The notes under the pieces are model-generated. The model worked only from the letters and a program-made list of their open reading frames with translations. It had not been told where the DNA came from and searched no databases. Source: Vreelandella titanicae BH1 (GTDB taxonomy: Bacteria; Pseudomonadota; Gammaproteobacteria; Pseudomonadales; Halomonadaceae). Taken from it: DNA of 59,432 nucleotides. This document shows, in pieces, positions 41,939-51,367 of the stretch. The stretch spans positions 1-59,432 of the forward strand of contig NZ_AOPO01000022.1 of assembly GCF_000336575.1 (NCBI RefSeq), read 5' to 3'. The position numbers and the translations under genes are program-made. Within the stretch, counting starts at the first letter, position 1. Each line of letters opens with the position of its first letter.

Positions 41939-44785
41939 TTACAGCGCTGAGATTTTAGCGCGCTGTTCTTCCAGCAACTGCTTGGTGGCTTGGAATTCGG
42001 CCAGCTTGCCGCGCTCTTTATCCACCACTGCTACCGGGGCTTTGGCGATAAAGCCGTCGTTGCCAAGCTTCTTCTCGATGCCGCCGATCAGCTTGTCCTG
42101 CTTCTCAATCTCTTTGCTTAAGCGGGCGATTTCGGCGTCTTTGTCGATGAGATCCGCCATCGGTACCAGCACTTCCATGTCGCCCACCAACTGCGTGGCT
42201 GAGAGCGGGGCGTCGTCTGGGTTTTCAAGCCAGGTAACGCTTTCCAGCTTGGCGAGTTTGGAAAGGAAGCGACGGTTGCTCTCCAGGCGCTCGGCGTCTT
42301 CGGGCTTGCCTTTGGTGAGCAGCACGTCAAGCGGTTTGCCGGGGGCGATGTTCATTTCTGCGCGGATGTTACGCACGGCGATGATGACGCCTTTCAACCA
42401 CTCGATATCCAGGCTGGCCTGGTCGTCGATTTTGCTTTCGTCGGCTTCTGGCCAGGCTTGCAGCATGATCGACGCATCGTCACCCATATACACGCCTGCC
42501 AGCGGCGATACGCGCTGCCAGATCTCTTCGGTAATATAAGGCATCATCGGGTGAGCAAGGCGCAGAATCGCTTCGAGTACGCGCACCAGCGTGCGGCGGG
42601 TACCGCGCTTCGCCTCTGCCGTGGCATTTTCATCCCACAAAACAGGCTTGGAAAGCTCCAGGTACCAGTCGCAGTACTCGTTCCAGACGAACTCATACAG
42701 CGCCTGGGAGGCGTGGTCGAAACGGTACTCGTCCATCGCCTTGGTGACCTGGGCTTCGGTTTTCTGCAACTGCGAGATAATCCAGCGGTCGGCCAGTGAA
42801 AGCTCAACCTCTTCACCACCAGTGCCGCAATCTTCGCCTTCGGCATTCATCAGCACATAGCGCGAGGCGTTCCACAGCTTGTTGCAGAAGTTGCGGTAGC
42901 CGTCCAGGCGGCTCATATCAAACTTGATATCACGCCCGGTGGTGGCTTGGGAGAGGAACGTAAAGCGCAGCGCATCGGTGCCGTGGGCTTCAATACCGTC
43001 TTTGAACTCGTCCTTGGTCGCTTTGGCAATCGCCTTGGCCTGTTTCGGCTGCATCATATTGCCGGTGCGCTTTTCGAGCAGCTCATCCAGCGTGATGCCG
43101 TCGATCAGGTCGATGGGGTCGAGTACGTTGCCTTTGGACTTGGACATCTTCTGCCCTTGGCCGTCGCGCACCAAGCCGTGTACGTAAACCGTCTTGAACG
43201 GTACCTGCTTGGTGAACTTCAGGGTCATCATAATCATCCGGGCAACCCAGAAGAAGATGATGTCAAAGCCGGTGACCAGCACGCTGCTGGGGTGGAAGGT
43301 TTCAAGCTCTGGCGTCTCTTCCGGCCAGCCGAGAGTGCCGAACGTCCACAGGCCCGAGCTGAACCAGGTATCGAGTACGTCTTCATCTTGCGTCAAGGTG
43401 ACATCGGGGCCGAGCTCATGCTTCTTGCGAGCCTCGGCTTCGCTGCGGGCAACGTAGACATTGCCTTCCTCGTCGTACCAGGCCGGGATGCGGTGGCCCC
43501 ACCACAACTGGCGGGAGATACACCAATCCTGCAGGTCGCGCATCCAGGCGAAGTACATGTTCTCGTAGTTCTTGGGTACGAACTGGATATCGCCATTTTC
43601 CACCGCTTCGATGGCGGGCTTGGCGAGGGACTCCACGGCCACAAACCACTGGTCGGTGAGCAGCGGCTCGATGACATCGCCCGAACGGTCACCATAAGGC
43701 AGGGTGTTGTTAACGGCTTCGACTTGCTCTAGCAGGCCCAGGGCATCCATGTCGGCAACGATCTGCTTGCGCGCTTCAAAGCGGTCGAGACCTGCATACT
43801 TGGCAGGCAGAGTGGCGTCTACATCGGGCTGGGGCTGTCCTTTCAGGTCGAAGATCTCAGCCTGTTCAAGGATCGCCGCGTCTTTGGAGAAGACGTTTAT
43901 CAGCAGATGGTTCTGGCGCTTGCCGACCTCGTAGTCATTGAAGTCGTGGGCGGGGGTGATCTTGACGCAGCCCGAACCTTTCTCCATATCGGCGTGCTCG
44001 TCAGCAACCACCGGAATACGGCGACCGACCAACGGTAGCTCGATAAATTTGCCGATCAGGGAGGCGTAGCGCACATCTTCCGGGTTAACCGCCACGCCGG
44101 TATCGCCCAGCAGGGTTTCCGGGCGAGTGGTGGCGACCACGAGGTAATCCTTACCGTCGGTGGTTTTAACGCCGTCTGCCAACGGGTAGCGGAAGTGCCA
44201 GAAGCTGCCTTGCTGCTCTTTGTTTTCCACTTCCAGGTCAGAAATGGCGGTGTGCAGCGTGGGATCCCAGTTGACCAAGCGCTTGCCACGATAGATCAAC
44301 TTCTCTTCGTGCAGGCGCACAAACACTTCTTGTACCGCTTTGTAGAAGCCGTCGTCCATGGTGAAGCGTTCGCGAGACCAGTCGACGCTAGCGCCCATGC
44401 GGCGCAGCTGGCGGGTAATATGGCCGCCGGATTCGTGTTTCCACTCCCACACTTTGTCGATAAACGCATCGCGACCAAGGTCGTGGCGGGTCTTGCCCTC
44501 TTCAGCCGCAATTTTGCGCTCCACCAGCATCTGCGTCGCGATACCGGCGTGGTCGGTGCCTACCTGCCACAGGGTGTTATTGCCCTGCATCCGTTTCCAG
44601 CGCGTCAGGGTATCCATAATGGTGTCCTGGAACGCGTGGCCCATGTGCAGGCTGCCGGTCACATTGGGCGGTGGAATCATGATCGAAAAAGGCGTGCCCT
44701 GGCCGGAGGGCGCAAAACGGTTGTCGGCTTCCCAGCGCTCGTACCAGCGGGTTTCGATCTGTTCGGGTTGGTAGGTCTTTTCCAT
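41939..44785 (-). CDS. valS: Valyl-tRNA synthetase
   Basis: Charges tRNA-Val. I start at Met 44785 (MEKTYQPEQIETRWYERWE), giving 948 residues, as in E. coli; a longer frame to 44863 adds 26 unlike residues. The class I signature HMGH is at 47-50 in PPPNVTGSLHMGH, KMSKS at 546-550 in GQKMSKSKGN. The editing domain lies between about 200 and 330, the anticodon domain after 680, and the C-terminal coiled coil ends the protein (EIARLSKEIEKQDKLIGG). In many relatives valS follows holC and pepA directly; here an MFS gene and others intervene. Confidence 0.98.
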   Translation of the reverse strand: MEKTYQPEQIETRWYERWEADNRFAPSGQGTPFSIMIPPPNVTGSLHMGHAFQDTIMDTLTRWKRMQGNNTLWQVGTDHAGIATQMLVERKIAAEEGKTRHDLGRDAFIDKVWEWKHESGGHITRQLRRMGASVDWSRERFTMDDGFYKAVQEVFVRLHEEKLIYRGKRLVNWDPTLHTAISDLEVENKEQQGSFWHFRYPLADGVKTTDGKDYLVVATTRPETLLGDTGVAVNPEDVRYASLIGKFIELPLVGRRIPVVADEHADMEKGSGCVKITPAHDFNDYEVGKRQNHLLINVFSKDAAILEQAEIFDLKGQPQPDVDATLPAKYAGLDRFEARKQIVADMDALGLLEQVEAVNNTLPYGDRSGDVIEPLLTDQWFVAVESLAKPAIEAVENGDIQFVPKNYENMYFAWMRDLQDWCISRQLWWGHRIPAWYDEEGNVYVARSEAEARKKHELGPDVTLTQDEDVLDTWFSSGLWTFGTLGWPEETPELETFHPSSVLVTGFDIIFFWVARMIMMTLKFTKQVPFKTVYVHGLVRDGQGQKMSKSKGNVLDPIDLIDGITLDELLEKRTGNMMQPKQAKAIAKATKDEFKDGIEAHGTDALRFTFLSQATTGRDIKFDMSRLDGYRNFCNKLWNASRYVLMNAEGEDCGTGGEEVELSLADRWIISQLQKTEAQVTKAMDEYRFDHASQALYEFVWNEYCDWYLELSKPVLWDENATAEAKRGTRRTLVRVLEAILRLAHPMMPYITEEIWQRVSPLAGVYMGDDASIMLQAWPEADESKIDDQASLDIEWLKGVIIAVRNIRAEMNIAPGKPLDVLLTKGKPEDAERLESNRRFLSKLAKLESVTWLENPDDAPLSATQLVGDMEVLVPMADLIDKDAEIARLSKEIEKQDKLIGGIEKKLGNDGFIAKAPVAVVDKERGKLAEFQATKQLLEEQRAKISAL

Positions 44786-44880
44786 GGAGAGTTGGCTCAC
44801 GGCTGGCGAGAAATGTGCAAAGTTTGAAAATATATAGTGCAAGAGTATACCGCGATAGCGCATTGATCGTCAGGGGCTAC

Positions 44881-46068
44881 TCACGCTCGATTATCGACAC
44901 TGACCGTATGGGCAGAAAATCCGCGCATGGCGATTAACCCAAGAGTAGGGCCCGGCAGTAGCCACCAAATGACCGCCAGCGACTGGCTCGACCACAGTGC
45001 GGTGACCAGTGCGATGGAGGGAATGGTCAGCCCAAAGCCGATAGCGTTCATCATCGCCAGCGCTGCACCTAGCCGCTCGGGTGGCGCCGTGGCGCTGGCC
45101 AGCGCAGAGAACTGCGCGGAGTCGGCAATCACGCTAACGCCCCATACGCCGAGAAGTACCAGCAGCAGCCAGGGCGAGGCGCTGCCCAACAGGGGATAAA
45201 CCAAACAGAGCGCGCCTGAGGTTGCCAATGCCACGCAGGCCACTCGGTCGCTGCCAATCTGGCGGCTCCATTTGCCTGCTAGCACGCAGCCCGGTAAACC
45301 CAACGCGATCACCGCAAAACTTAGCCACGGTTGAGCGCTGTTTGCAGCACCCAAGCGCTCCAGCTCTCGGGCGACCAGAAACGGCACCAGCGCCCATAGC
45401 GCATACAGTTCCCAGCAGTGGCCGAAATAACCCAGTGCGGCGGCACGAAAGCGGGGCTGTTTGAAAGCAGCCAGGCCTGCCCAGGGGCGGCCGTTTTTGG
45501 CGGTTGCCGGGAGGTGGGGGCCAACGCCCAGTTTGAAAATCATTAGCGCGGCGACCAGCGCCAGCAGTGAGGCCAGCAGCAATGGCCACTGCCAGGGTAA
45601 ACTCAGCGTTAAACCGCGTAGCAGATGCGGGGAGGCAATACCCAGGGTCAGCATGCCCACCAGCCAGCCTAGCGCCGCCCCGGCATGGTTGGGTGTCCAA
45701 CTCACCACCAGTTTCATACCCAGCGGGTAGATACCCGCGAGACAAAGCCCGGTCGCAAAGCGTGCCACAGCGGCGAGCGTCACGATCTCAGCCACGCCGA
45801 TAAAGGCGGCGTTGATCAGTGCGCCGAGAACAGCGGAAATCGCGAACAGGTGGCTGGCGCGAATGCGGTCGGCAAGGCCGGTGGTGGCAATCAATAGCGT
45901 TCCGCTAATAAACCCGGCCTGAACGGCGATGGTGAGCAGACCCAAATCGCTTTCGCTAAGGCCTACCGCATCCTGAAGCGCCAAGCCAACGCCATTGATG
46001 CTAAACCACAGTGAGGTGCCAAACAGTTGGGCGATGACAATCGTAACAAGCGGGTAGCGCGTGAACAC
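44881..46068 (-). CDS. MFS transporter
   Basis: 395 residues, 12 predicted membrane helices with a short cytoplasmic loop in the middle (residues about 190-210). It begins YPLVTIVIAQLFGTSLWFSINGV. The helix 2-3 loop has GLADRIRASHLFAIS, a variant of the MFS GxxxDRxGR motif. Substrate unknown. It lies 95 bp upstream of valS, on the same strand, within the expanded pepA-holC-valS region. Confidence 0.88.
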   Translation of the reverse strand: MFTRYPLVTIVIAQLFGTSLWFSINGVGLALQDAVGLSESDLGLLTIAVQAGFISGTLLIATTGLADRIRASHLFAISAVLGALINAAFIGVAEIVTLAAVARFATGLCLAGIYPLGMKLVVSWTPNHAGAALGWLVGMLTLGIASPHLLRGLTLSLPWQWPLLLASLLALVAALMIFKLGVGPHLPATAKNGRPWAGLAAFKQPRFRAAALGYFGHCWELYALWALVPFLVARELERLGAANSAQPWLSFAVIALGLPGCVLAGKWSRQIGSDRVACVALATSGALCLVYPLLGSASPWLLLVLLGVWGVSVIADSAQFSALASATAPPERLGAALAMMNAIGFGLTIPSIALVTALWSSQSLAVIWWLLPGPTLGLIAMRGFSAHTVSVDNRA

Positions 46069-46163
46069 GTTTACGTCTCCATGAGGGCAAAGGGCGCGGC
46101 CAGAGCCCGCTAATGGTAATCAACAATTTACCGTTACGACGAATTTTTTAAAAACAGCAGTGT

Positions 46164-46179
46164 CGGACCACGAGGTCCG
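46164..46179. other. Short perfect hairpin upstream of the Spy-like gene
   Basis: CGGACC-ACGA-GGTCCG, six-bp arms, in the 161-bp divergent region between the MFS gene and the Spy-like gene. A candidate regulator site or 5'-UTR stem; also flanked by GTC/GTC. Confidence 0.45.
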
Positions 46180-46229
46180 TCAGGATTCGTCGGGCAGGAA
46201 GTACAAATTTGTTCGCAATTGGAGTTTTT

Positions 46230-46688
46230 ATGCACGTAGCCAAGCTTTTCCTTCCAGCAGTTGCAGCACTGGCATTCAGTGTTCCCGCCATGGCCCAGCA
46301 AATGGCTGGTGGCACCCCCAGTGTCGATGACCAAGTTGATCAACTTGACGAAATGGTCGATCTGGATGAAGGGCAGAAAGAGGAGATGAGCAACCTCTTG
46401 ACCCAGATGCAAGATAAAATCAGTGGCAAGGAGCAGGAAGCCCAGCAGTTGCAACAGCAACTCGGCGAGCAGGTTCAGCCCGATTACGATGAAGCTGCCA
46501 TTCGTGCGGACGCGGAGCGCCTTGGTGACCTAACGGCCGAGATGACCGCTGATAGCATCATCTTACAGTCTCAGATCGAAGGCGTATTCACTCAAGAACA
46601 GCGCGAACAACTTGACGAAGCCATGGCTCAACGGCAGGAGCAAATGCAACAACAGATGCAGGAGCAGATGCAGCAACAGGGTGGCTAA
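46230..46688 (+). CDS. Spy/CpxP-like periplasmic protein
   Basis: 152 residues from ATG 46230, with TTGGAG five bases upstream. Signal peptide 1-23 ends AMA before QQMAGG. The mature part is helical and Gln/Glu-rich, with LTxxQ-like repeats (VDLDEGQKEEMSNLL and VFTQEQREQLDEAMAQ) at positions expected for Spy/CpxP chaperones. It ends in a Gln-Met tail (QEQMQQQMQEQMQQQGG). Likely a stress-induced periplasmic chaperone; family call is moderate because LTxxQ is only approximate. Confidence 0.7.
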   Translation: MHVAKLFLPAVAALAFSVPAMAQQMAGGTPSVDDQVDQLDEMVDLDEGQKEEMSNLLTQMQDKISGKEQEAQQLQQQLGEQVQPDYDEAAIRADAERLGDLTAEMTADSIILQSQIEGVFTQEQREQLDEAMAQRQEQMQQQMQEQMQQQGG

Positions 46689-46940
46689 GGCGAAGACGCC
46701 TTGGAGTGATGGAGAGCAGTGATGGAAAACAGGTCATGCAAACTGCCTGGCCGCACTGACAACGATTGCCTAACTCTGTTGACGGCCCCGCCAAGTGCGG
46801 GGTCACGTGTTTATGGCCGTGCCATTCGGCGTAGACGATACCGACGAGGAAGTGGCGGTTAACCGAAATTAGGTATCCATGGGCGCGAATAGTTGGGCTA
46901 AGTCATCTTCATCGATAGATGTGCCAAGATAGATCTGTGT
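46689..46940. terminator. Terminator-like stem and 252-bp gap after the Spy-like gene
   Basis: CCCCGC (46786-46791) and GCGGGG (46797-46802) form a short stem with a 5-base loop; a TGTTT follows several bases later, so termination would be weak. The rest of the gap holds no credible gene; a short minus-strand stretch around 46810-46890 has faint RelE/HigB-like spacing that I do not trust. Confidence 0.4.
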
Positions 46941-47315
46941 TTATGTAATATTAGCGGGAGGAGGGCTAGTTTCTTTTTTGCTGATACTTCGGAAAAGAAA
47001 AATAAAAATTGCGTCAAGAATGTTGAGATAAAGTAAGTTGAGGATGCCCATTATTAATAATTGAGTAGTTTTTCTTTTTACAATTGCATAATGTTTCCAG
47101 CAAGCTGAAGCGAGAAATAAAAATAATAATAAAACATATACTGCAACAGGAACATCATCCGCTGGTTCTTTTATTAGATCGCTTGCTCCAACCCATAATA
47201 TTGCTATAGTAAACAACCAGATTATGATGAGGTAAGTCTTTCTACCCAATCCCAGGCTAGAAAAATTAAAGGGCTTTTTTGCCGCCAAGAATTTGTTTCT
47301 ACTTTCTTCCTTCAT
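46941..47315 (-). CDS. Hypothetical membrane protein, AT-rich
   Basis: 124 residues. A basic N-terminus (KEESRNKFLAAKKPF) leads to three or four hydrophobic segments (about 27-45, 55-72, 84-112). Codons and base content are AT-rich, clearly unlike the surrounding genes, which suggests recent transfer. I recognise no family. It stands alone in an AT-rich stretch between the Spy-like gene and holC. Confidence 0.6.
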   Translation of the reverse strand: MKEESRNKFLAAKKPFNFSSLGLGRKTYLIIIWLFTIAILWVGASDLIKEPADDVPVAVYVLLLFLFLASACWKHYAIVKRKTTQLLIMGILNLLYLNILDAIFIFLFRSISKKETSPPPANIT

Positions 47316-47904
47316 ATCATCTGTTCCTGTGTAGTGGTTTTTCTGGTAGTTGATTCAATTTATATTGAATGACTATTTAAAATTAACCGTGTGATTGGTT
47401 TTAAATAGTCCTTAGCCGCCTTTAATTTCTAAGCTCAAAAATAAAGTCTAAAATACAATGTCATCTGCAGTGATGGTGCCAATTTAATTCCTTTTCGCCA
47501 TCGAATGATAGGCTGTGAGTTTAAGTAATATTAATCATTTTTTGACCTGTGAAAGTATTAGTGATGAGGCTTAGAGATTATCTCATATAGCAACTTCTCG
47601 TTCAGCGGGGTCGCGCCGGTAAAGCGAGTAACCTATCACCCGCTACCGTTCGCTTGTCCGGGTGAAAACCAACTCGCTTGAATTGCGCATCTCCTTGAAA
47701 AAATCGCAAATAATGAGTGGTTAGAATAGCCGGGTATTAGTGAAGCGCAACCCCTAGAGGCCACGAAGCGTTGATCTCTTACGCATGTAAGAAATAGCTT
47801 ACAAATTTTTAAGCGTTGGCTTACATGAAGGGGCTTGTATGCGCAACAGAAATGGTATGAGTATGAATTTTTTTGAGTCAGCGTCATATGTTACTCAGGG
47901 TTGT
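47316..47904. other. AT-rich non-coding island with inverted repeats
   Basis: 589 bp without a convincing gene. It holds a 12-bp perfect inverted repeat, GACTATTTAAAA (47371-47382) with TTTTAAATAGTC (47399-47410), preceded by ATTCAAT/ATTGAAT (47353-47359 and 47364-47370). Three copies of CTTAC or its complement cluster near 47780-47825. Base composition returns to normal at holC. Probably foreign DNA that split holC from valS. Confidence 0.55.
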
Positions 47905-48336
47905 CTACCCCAACTTATGCGGCACAACCTCATGACCCATCTCTTTATAACGCTGCCAGCAGGCGCGTTTGGCGATCAGCACTTGTTGGTGCTGATTGAT
48001 GATCTCGGCAATCCGCGCGTAGCGCTCTATGCCTTGGGGAATATCAGGGTGCAGGTTAAGCAGTGCGGTTTCTTCTGTTGGCACCGGCAATTGCTGCCAG
48101 CCTAGCGTGATCGGCACGCTGGTGGCCATTTCGCTATCTTCCAAGGCGTGGGGCAGGTAAGCGTCCGGGCGGAAATTCCACAGTGCGCTGTCTGCCTGCT
48201 CGGCGAGGGCTCTGTCTTCGCAGTGCAGATGCAGGCGGTAGCCTTTGCGCCAGATGGTCTCGGCCAGTTTGCAAGCGAACTGCAAGCGCGCCTCCAAGGT
48301 GGTATCGGGCAGAATGTAGAAATCAATGCGCGCCAT
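47905..48336 (-). CDS. holC: DNA polymerase III chi subunit
   Basis: Links the clamp loader (through psi) to single-strand binding protein. I start at Met 48336 (MARIDFYILP), 143 residues, the family size; the open frame extends further up but without homology. Conserved features: FACKLAETIWRKGYRLHLHCED, LWNFRPDAYLPH, and VPITLGWQQLP. In gammaproteobacteria holC sits between pepA and valS, as broadly here, though ilvE separates it from pepA. Confidence 0.92.
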   Translation of the reverse strand: MARIDFYILPDTTLEARLQFACKLAETIWRKGYRLHLHCEDRALAEQADSALWNFRPDAYLPHALEDSEMATSVPITLGWQQLPVPTEETALLNLHPDIPQGIERYARIAEIINQHQQVLIAKRACWQRYKEMGHEVVPHKLG

Positions 48337-48378
48337 AGCGGTTCCAGGTAAAACGATTTCAGATACGTCGATGGCAAA

Positions 48379-48408
48379 CAGCACCGCCGCAAGAATGCGG
48401 CGGTGCTG
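48379..48408 (-). terminator. Terminator hairpin after ilvE
   Basis: CAGCACCGCCGC (48379-48390) and GCGGCGGTGCTG (48397-48408), a perfect 12-bp stem with an AAGAAT loop, read on the minus strand after the ilvE stop and followed by TTTG. Strong stem, short U-tract. Confidence 0.65.
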
Positions 48409-48436
48409 AAAGGATAAGCGCTGGTTTTAAAACCGC

Positions 48437-49534
48437 TTAAACCAACTGGGTTAACCAGCCGTACTTATCTTCGCTGCGGCCGTACTGCAGGTCGAGCAGT
48501 TTGGTGCGGATGCGCATGGCAATCTCATTATTGCCACCGGCAGCTAGCTTGATACGCTCGTTCTCGGTGACCAGCTCGCCCACCGGGGTGATGACCGCGG
48601 CGGTACCGCAGGCAAATACCTCGGTGATCTCGCCAGACGCCGCGCCTTCACGCCACTCGTCAATGCTGATAGTGCGCTCTTCCGGCGTTAGGCCTTCATC
48701 TTTGGCCAGCGTGAGCACCGAGTTGCGCGTGACGCCTTCCAAAATGGTGTCGGTCAGGCGCGGCGTCACCAAACGGCCATCTTTGAAGACAAAGAACAGG
48801 TTCATGCCGCCCAACTCTTCCACCCACTTGTTTTCAGCAGCATCAAGAAATGCGACCTGGCCACACTGGTGGGCTTCGGCCTCTTTCTGCGCGGCTAATG
48901 AGGCGGCGTAGTTACCGCCGCACTTGGCAAAGCCAGTACCGCCTGCGGCAGCGCGCTTGTAGTTCGAGGAGAGCCAGATCGACACCGGCGCAACGCCGCC
49001 TTTAAAGTACGCCGCCGCGGGGGAGGCGATGACGTAGTAGTCGACCTCGTGGGCGGGGCGTACGCCCAAGAAGGCTTCCGAGGCGATCATAAACGGACGC
49101 AGGTAGAGGCTGCACTCGTCAGATGCGCTGGCAGGCGTGGGCACCCAGGCGTGATCTTGCGCTAATAGCGCTTTCAGCGAACCGATAAAGTCTTCATCGG
49201 ACAGCTCCGGCAGCGCCAAACGACGGGCACTGCGGCGGAAGCGCTCGGCGTTTTTCTCTGGGCGGAATGTCCAGATAGAGCCGTCGGCGTGGCGATAAGC
49301 TTTGATGCCCTCAAAAATCTCCTGACCGTAATGCAGTACAGAAGCAGCCGGGTCGAGGGTTAGCGGGCCGTAAGGGCGCACTTGGTGTCCGTGCCAGTCG
49401 GCGTCAACCGTCCAGCGCACATGGGCCATGTGATCGGTAAAGTGTTTGCCAAAGCCGGGGTTTTTGAGAATGCTGTCACGGATCTCATCGGCTATCGGCT
49501 GGTTGGATGGCAAAATCTCAAAGTTAGTGGGCAC
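48437..49534 (-). CDS. ilvE: Branched-chain amino acid aminotransferase
   Basis: PLP enzyme that transfers amino groups to and from Val, Leu and Ile. 365 residues, the larger BCAT type (fold type IV). The PLP lysine is K204 in GTGFAKCGGNYAASL. Other motifs: YGQEIFEGIKAYR, SLYLRPFMIASE, ELGGMNLFFVFKDG, and FACGTAAVITPVGE near the end. It interrupts the usual pepA-holC adjacency and is followed by a strong hairpin. Confidence 0.96.
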   Translation of the reverse strand: MPTNFEILPSNQPIADEIRDSILKNPGFGKHFTDHMAHVRWTVDADWHGHQVRPYGPLTLDPAASVLHYGQEIFEGIKAYRHADGSIWTFRPEKNAERFRRSARRLALPELSDEDFIGSLKALLAQDHAWVPTPASASDECSLYLRPFMIASEAFLGVRPAHEVDYYVIASPAAAYFKGGVAPVSIWLSSNYKRAAAGGTGFAKCGGNYAASLAAQKEAEAHQCGQVAFLDAAENKWVEELGGMNLFFVFKDGRLVTPRLTDTILEGVTRNSVLTLAKDEGLTPEERTISIDEWREGAASGEITEVFACGTAAVITPVGELVTENERIKLAAGGNNEIAMRIRTKLLDLQYGRSEDKYGWLTQLV

Positions 49535-49609
49535 GGCATGTTCTCTCTACTTGATCCAAGCCCTGAAGGGCAAATATAGGCGTCGTAATATAAGCGTTAA
49601 AGTGGTCGT

Positions 49610-49682
49610 AGCGTGTGCCTTGAGATAAGGCACACGCTAATGGGTTTAGGTGTAACGGTTGCGTCAAATAAAGGCAACCGTT
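49610..49682. other. Tandem hairpins between pepA and ilvE
   Basis: First: AGCGTGTGCCTT (49610-49621) with AAGGCACACGCT (49627-49638), loop GAGAT, 12-bp perfect stem. Second: AACGGTTGC (49654-49662) with GCAACCGTT (49674-49682), 9 bp. Both lie in the 166-bp gap after the pepA stop. Read on the minus strand, the second comes first and has TTTATTT in its loop, the first then follows. They could terminate pepA or mark mRNA ends. Confidence 0.65.
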
Positions 49683-49700
49683 GATTGCCTGATTGTGTTG

Positions 49701-51221
49701 TTAGACGTCGCTATTTTCTACTTGGGCGTCTGCTTCACGGTCAAGCAGGTACTGAGTTAACAGCCCGACGGGACGCCCGGTAGCGCCTTTCTGCTTGCCG
49801 GAGTGCCAGGCGGTACCGGCGATATCCAGGTGCGCCCAGGGGAAGTGATCGGCAAAGCGCGATAAAAAGCACGCAGCGGTAATCGTGCCCGCCGGGCGGC
49901 CACCAATATTAGCCAGGTCGGCAAAGTTGGACTCAAGCTGCTCTTGATACTCATCCCACAGCGGCAGGTGCCAAGCGCGATCCCAAGCGGCTTCGCCCGC
50001 ATCGAGCAGATCCAGCGCCAAGTCATCGTCGTTGGAGAGCAGGCCGGTGGCGTGGTGACCCAGGCCAATAATCACGGCGCCGGTGAGAGTGGCGATATCC
50101 ACTACGCTGGCGGGAGTAAAGCGCTCGGCGTAGGTGAGTGCGTCGCACAGCACCAGACGGCCTTCCGCGTCGGTGTTAAGCACTTCGACGGTCAGACCTT
50201 TGAGGGTTTTGATGATGTCGCCGGGCTTGGTGGCATTGCCGTCTGGCATGTTTTCCGCGGCGGCAACGATAAATACCAGGTTGAGCTTGGGTTTAATCGC
50301 CAATACCGCTTTGACGGTGCCGAACACGCTGGCGGCGCCGCACATATCGAACTTCATTTCGTCCATGCTTTCGCCGGGCTTGAGCGAAATACCGCCGGTA
50401 TCAAAAGTAATGCCTTTGCCTACCAATACATGGGGCGCTTCTTCACTTTCTTCGGCGCCTTGGTACTTCATCACGATCAGGCGTGTGGGTTCTTTGCTGC
50501 CGCGGCCTACGGATAGCAGCGAGCCTGCGCCCAGGGCTTCCAGCGCTTCTTCATCGAGAATATCGACCTCGAGCGCGCCTTGTGAGTCGCGACCCAACTG
50601 CTCTGCCTGCTCGGCTAAATAGCTGGGCGTACAGACGTTACCGGGCAGGTTGCCCAGCGTGCGGGTGTAGTTGATGCCTTGGCCAATAGCGTTGCCCACT
50701 AACGCACCCTGCTTAACCTGCGGGACAGCGTCAGCATCGGTGATAATTAACGTTAGCTTGGCGAGGCTGGGGGCTGGCGCGGGCGAGGATTTGAACTGAT
50801 CAAAGCGATAGATAGCCCGCTCCGCAGCTTCCATTACCTTGCGCGCTTTCCAGGCCGCATCGCGGTCAGTCAACGGAACATCGCCAAATACTACGCTGGC
50901 TTCGTCGATAGGCAGTTTCACTAGCGCCGTCATGGCCGCATCCAGCGCCTTGATGAAGGCCGCTTCCTGGCATTTTTCACGCTCTCCCAAGCCCACCAGC
51001 AAGATGCGTTCGGCCCCCAGGCCTGGCGCAAAGGGTACCAGTTGCACGTTGCCCAGTGCTGCGTCAAAGTCGCCGCGTTCGAGCAATTGGCCAATCAGGC
51101 GCTCGCTGGCGTCGTCCAGTTTGGCAACGGTGGGCAGGAAGTCGCCCCCTTTATAAACCGGCACCAAAAGGCAGGGTGTTTCAGCTTTGGCTGGGTTCGC
51201 GGTCTGAACGGAAAATTCCAT
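49701..51221 (-). CDS. pepA: Leucyl aminopeptidase PepA
   Basis: M17 family two-metal aminopeptidase of 506 residues; in E. coli it is also the XerA accessory DNA-binding protein of cer recombination. Catalytic domain signature NTDAEGRLVLCDALTYAE and the metal/substrate region VGKGITFDTGGISLKPGESMDEMKFD are present. The N-terminal domain (about 1-170) is the usual DNA-binding and hexamer-forming part. It is divergent from lptF, the common arrangement. Confidence 0.97.
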   Translation of the reverse strand: MEFSVQTANPAKAETPCLLVPVYKGGDFLPTVAKLDDASERLIGQLLERGDFDAALGNVQLVPFAPGLGAERILLVGLGEREKCQEAAFIKALDAAMTALVKLPIDEASVVFGDVPLTDRDAAWKARKVMEAAERAIYRFDQFKSSPAPAPSLAKLTLIITDADAVPQVKQGALVGNAIGQGINYTRTLGNLPGNVCTPSYLAEQAEQLGRDSQGALEVDILDEEALEALGAGSLLSVGRGSKEPTRLIVMKYQGAEESEEAPHVLVGKGITFDTGGISLKPGESMDEMKFDMCGAASVFGTVKAVLAIKPKLNLVFIVAAAENMPDGNATKPGDIIKTLKGLTVEVLNTDAEGRLVLCDALTYAERFTPASVVDIATLTGAVIIGLGHHATGLLSNDDDLALDLLDAGEAAWDRAWHLPLWDEYQEQLESNFADLANIGGRPAGTITAACFLSRFADHFPWAHLDIAGTAWHSGKQKGATGRPVGLLTQYLLDREADAQVENSDV

Positions 51222-51367
51222 GACGTCTCCAACAAGACAAGCATCGAGGGATTCGGGATAATGCCCCGTTGCTTTTGATTTTGAAAAGGGACTGAAAATA
51301 GTTTGATTAGTGTACCCAAGCCATACGCTTATTGCATGGCATCCTGCACGACTAGCCGGAGAGCGCG

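Noticed and set aside
44786..44863. N-terminal extension of ValS
   Set aside because: Residues unlike any ValS; the family start is at 44785.
46810..46890. Faint RelE/HigB-like residue pattern on the minus strand
   Set aside because: Only a few residues agree, no start codon or full domain; too weak to call a toxin remnant.
47636..47887. Open frame of 83 codons on the minus strand near holC
   Set aside because: Cys- and Ser-rich, no ribosome site or family pattern, lies in the AT-rich non-coding island; probably chance.
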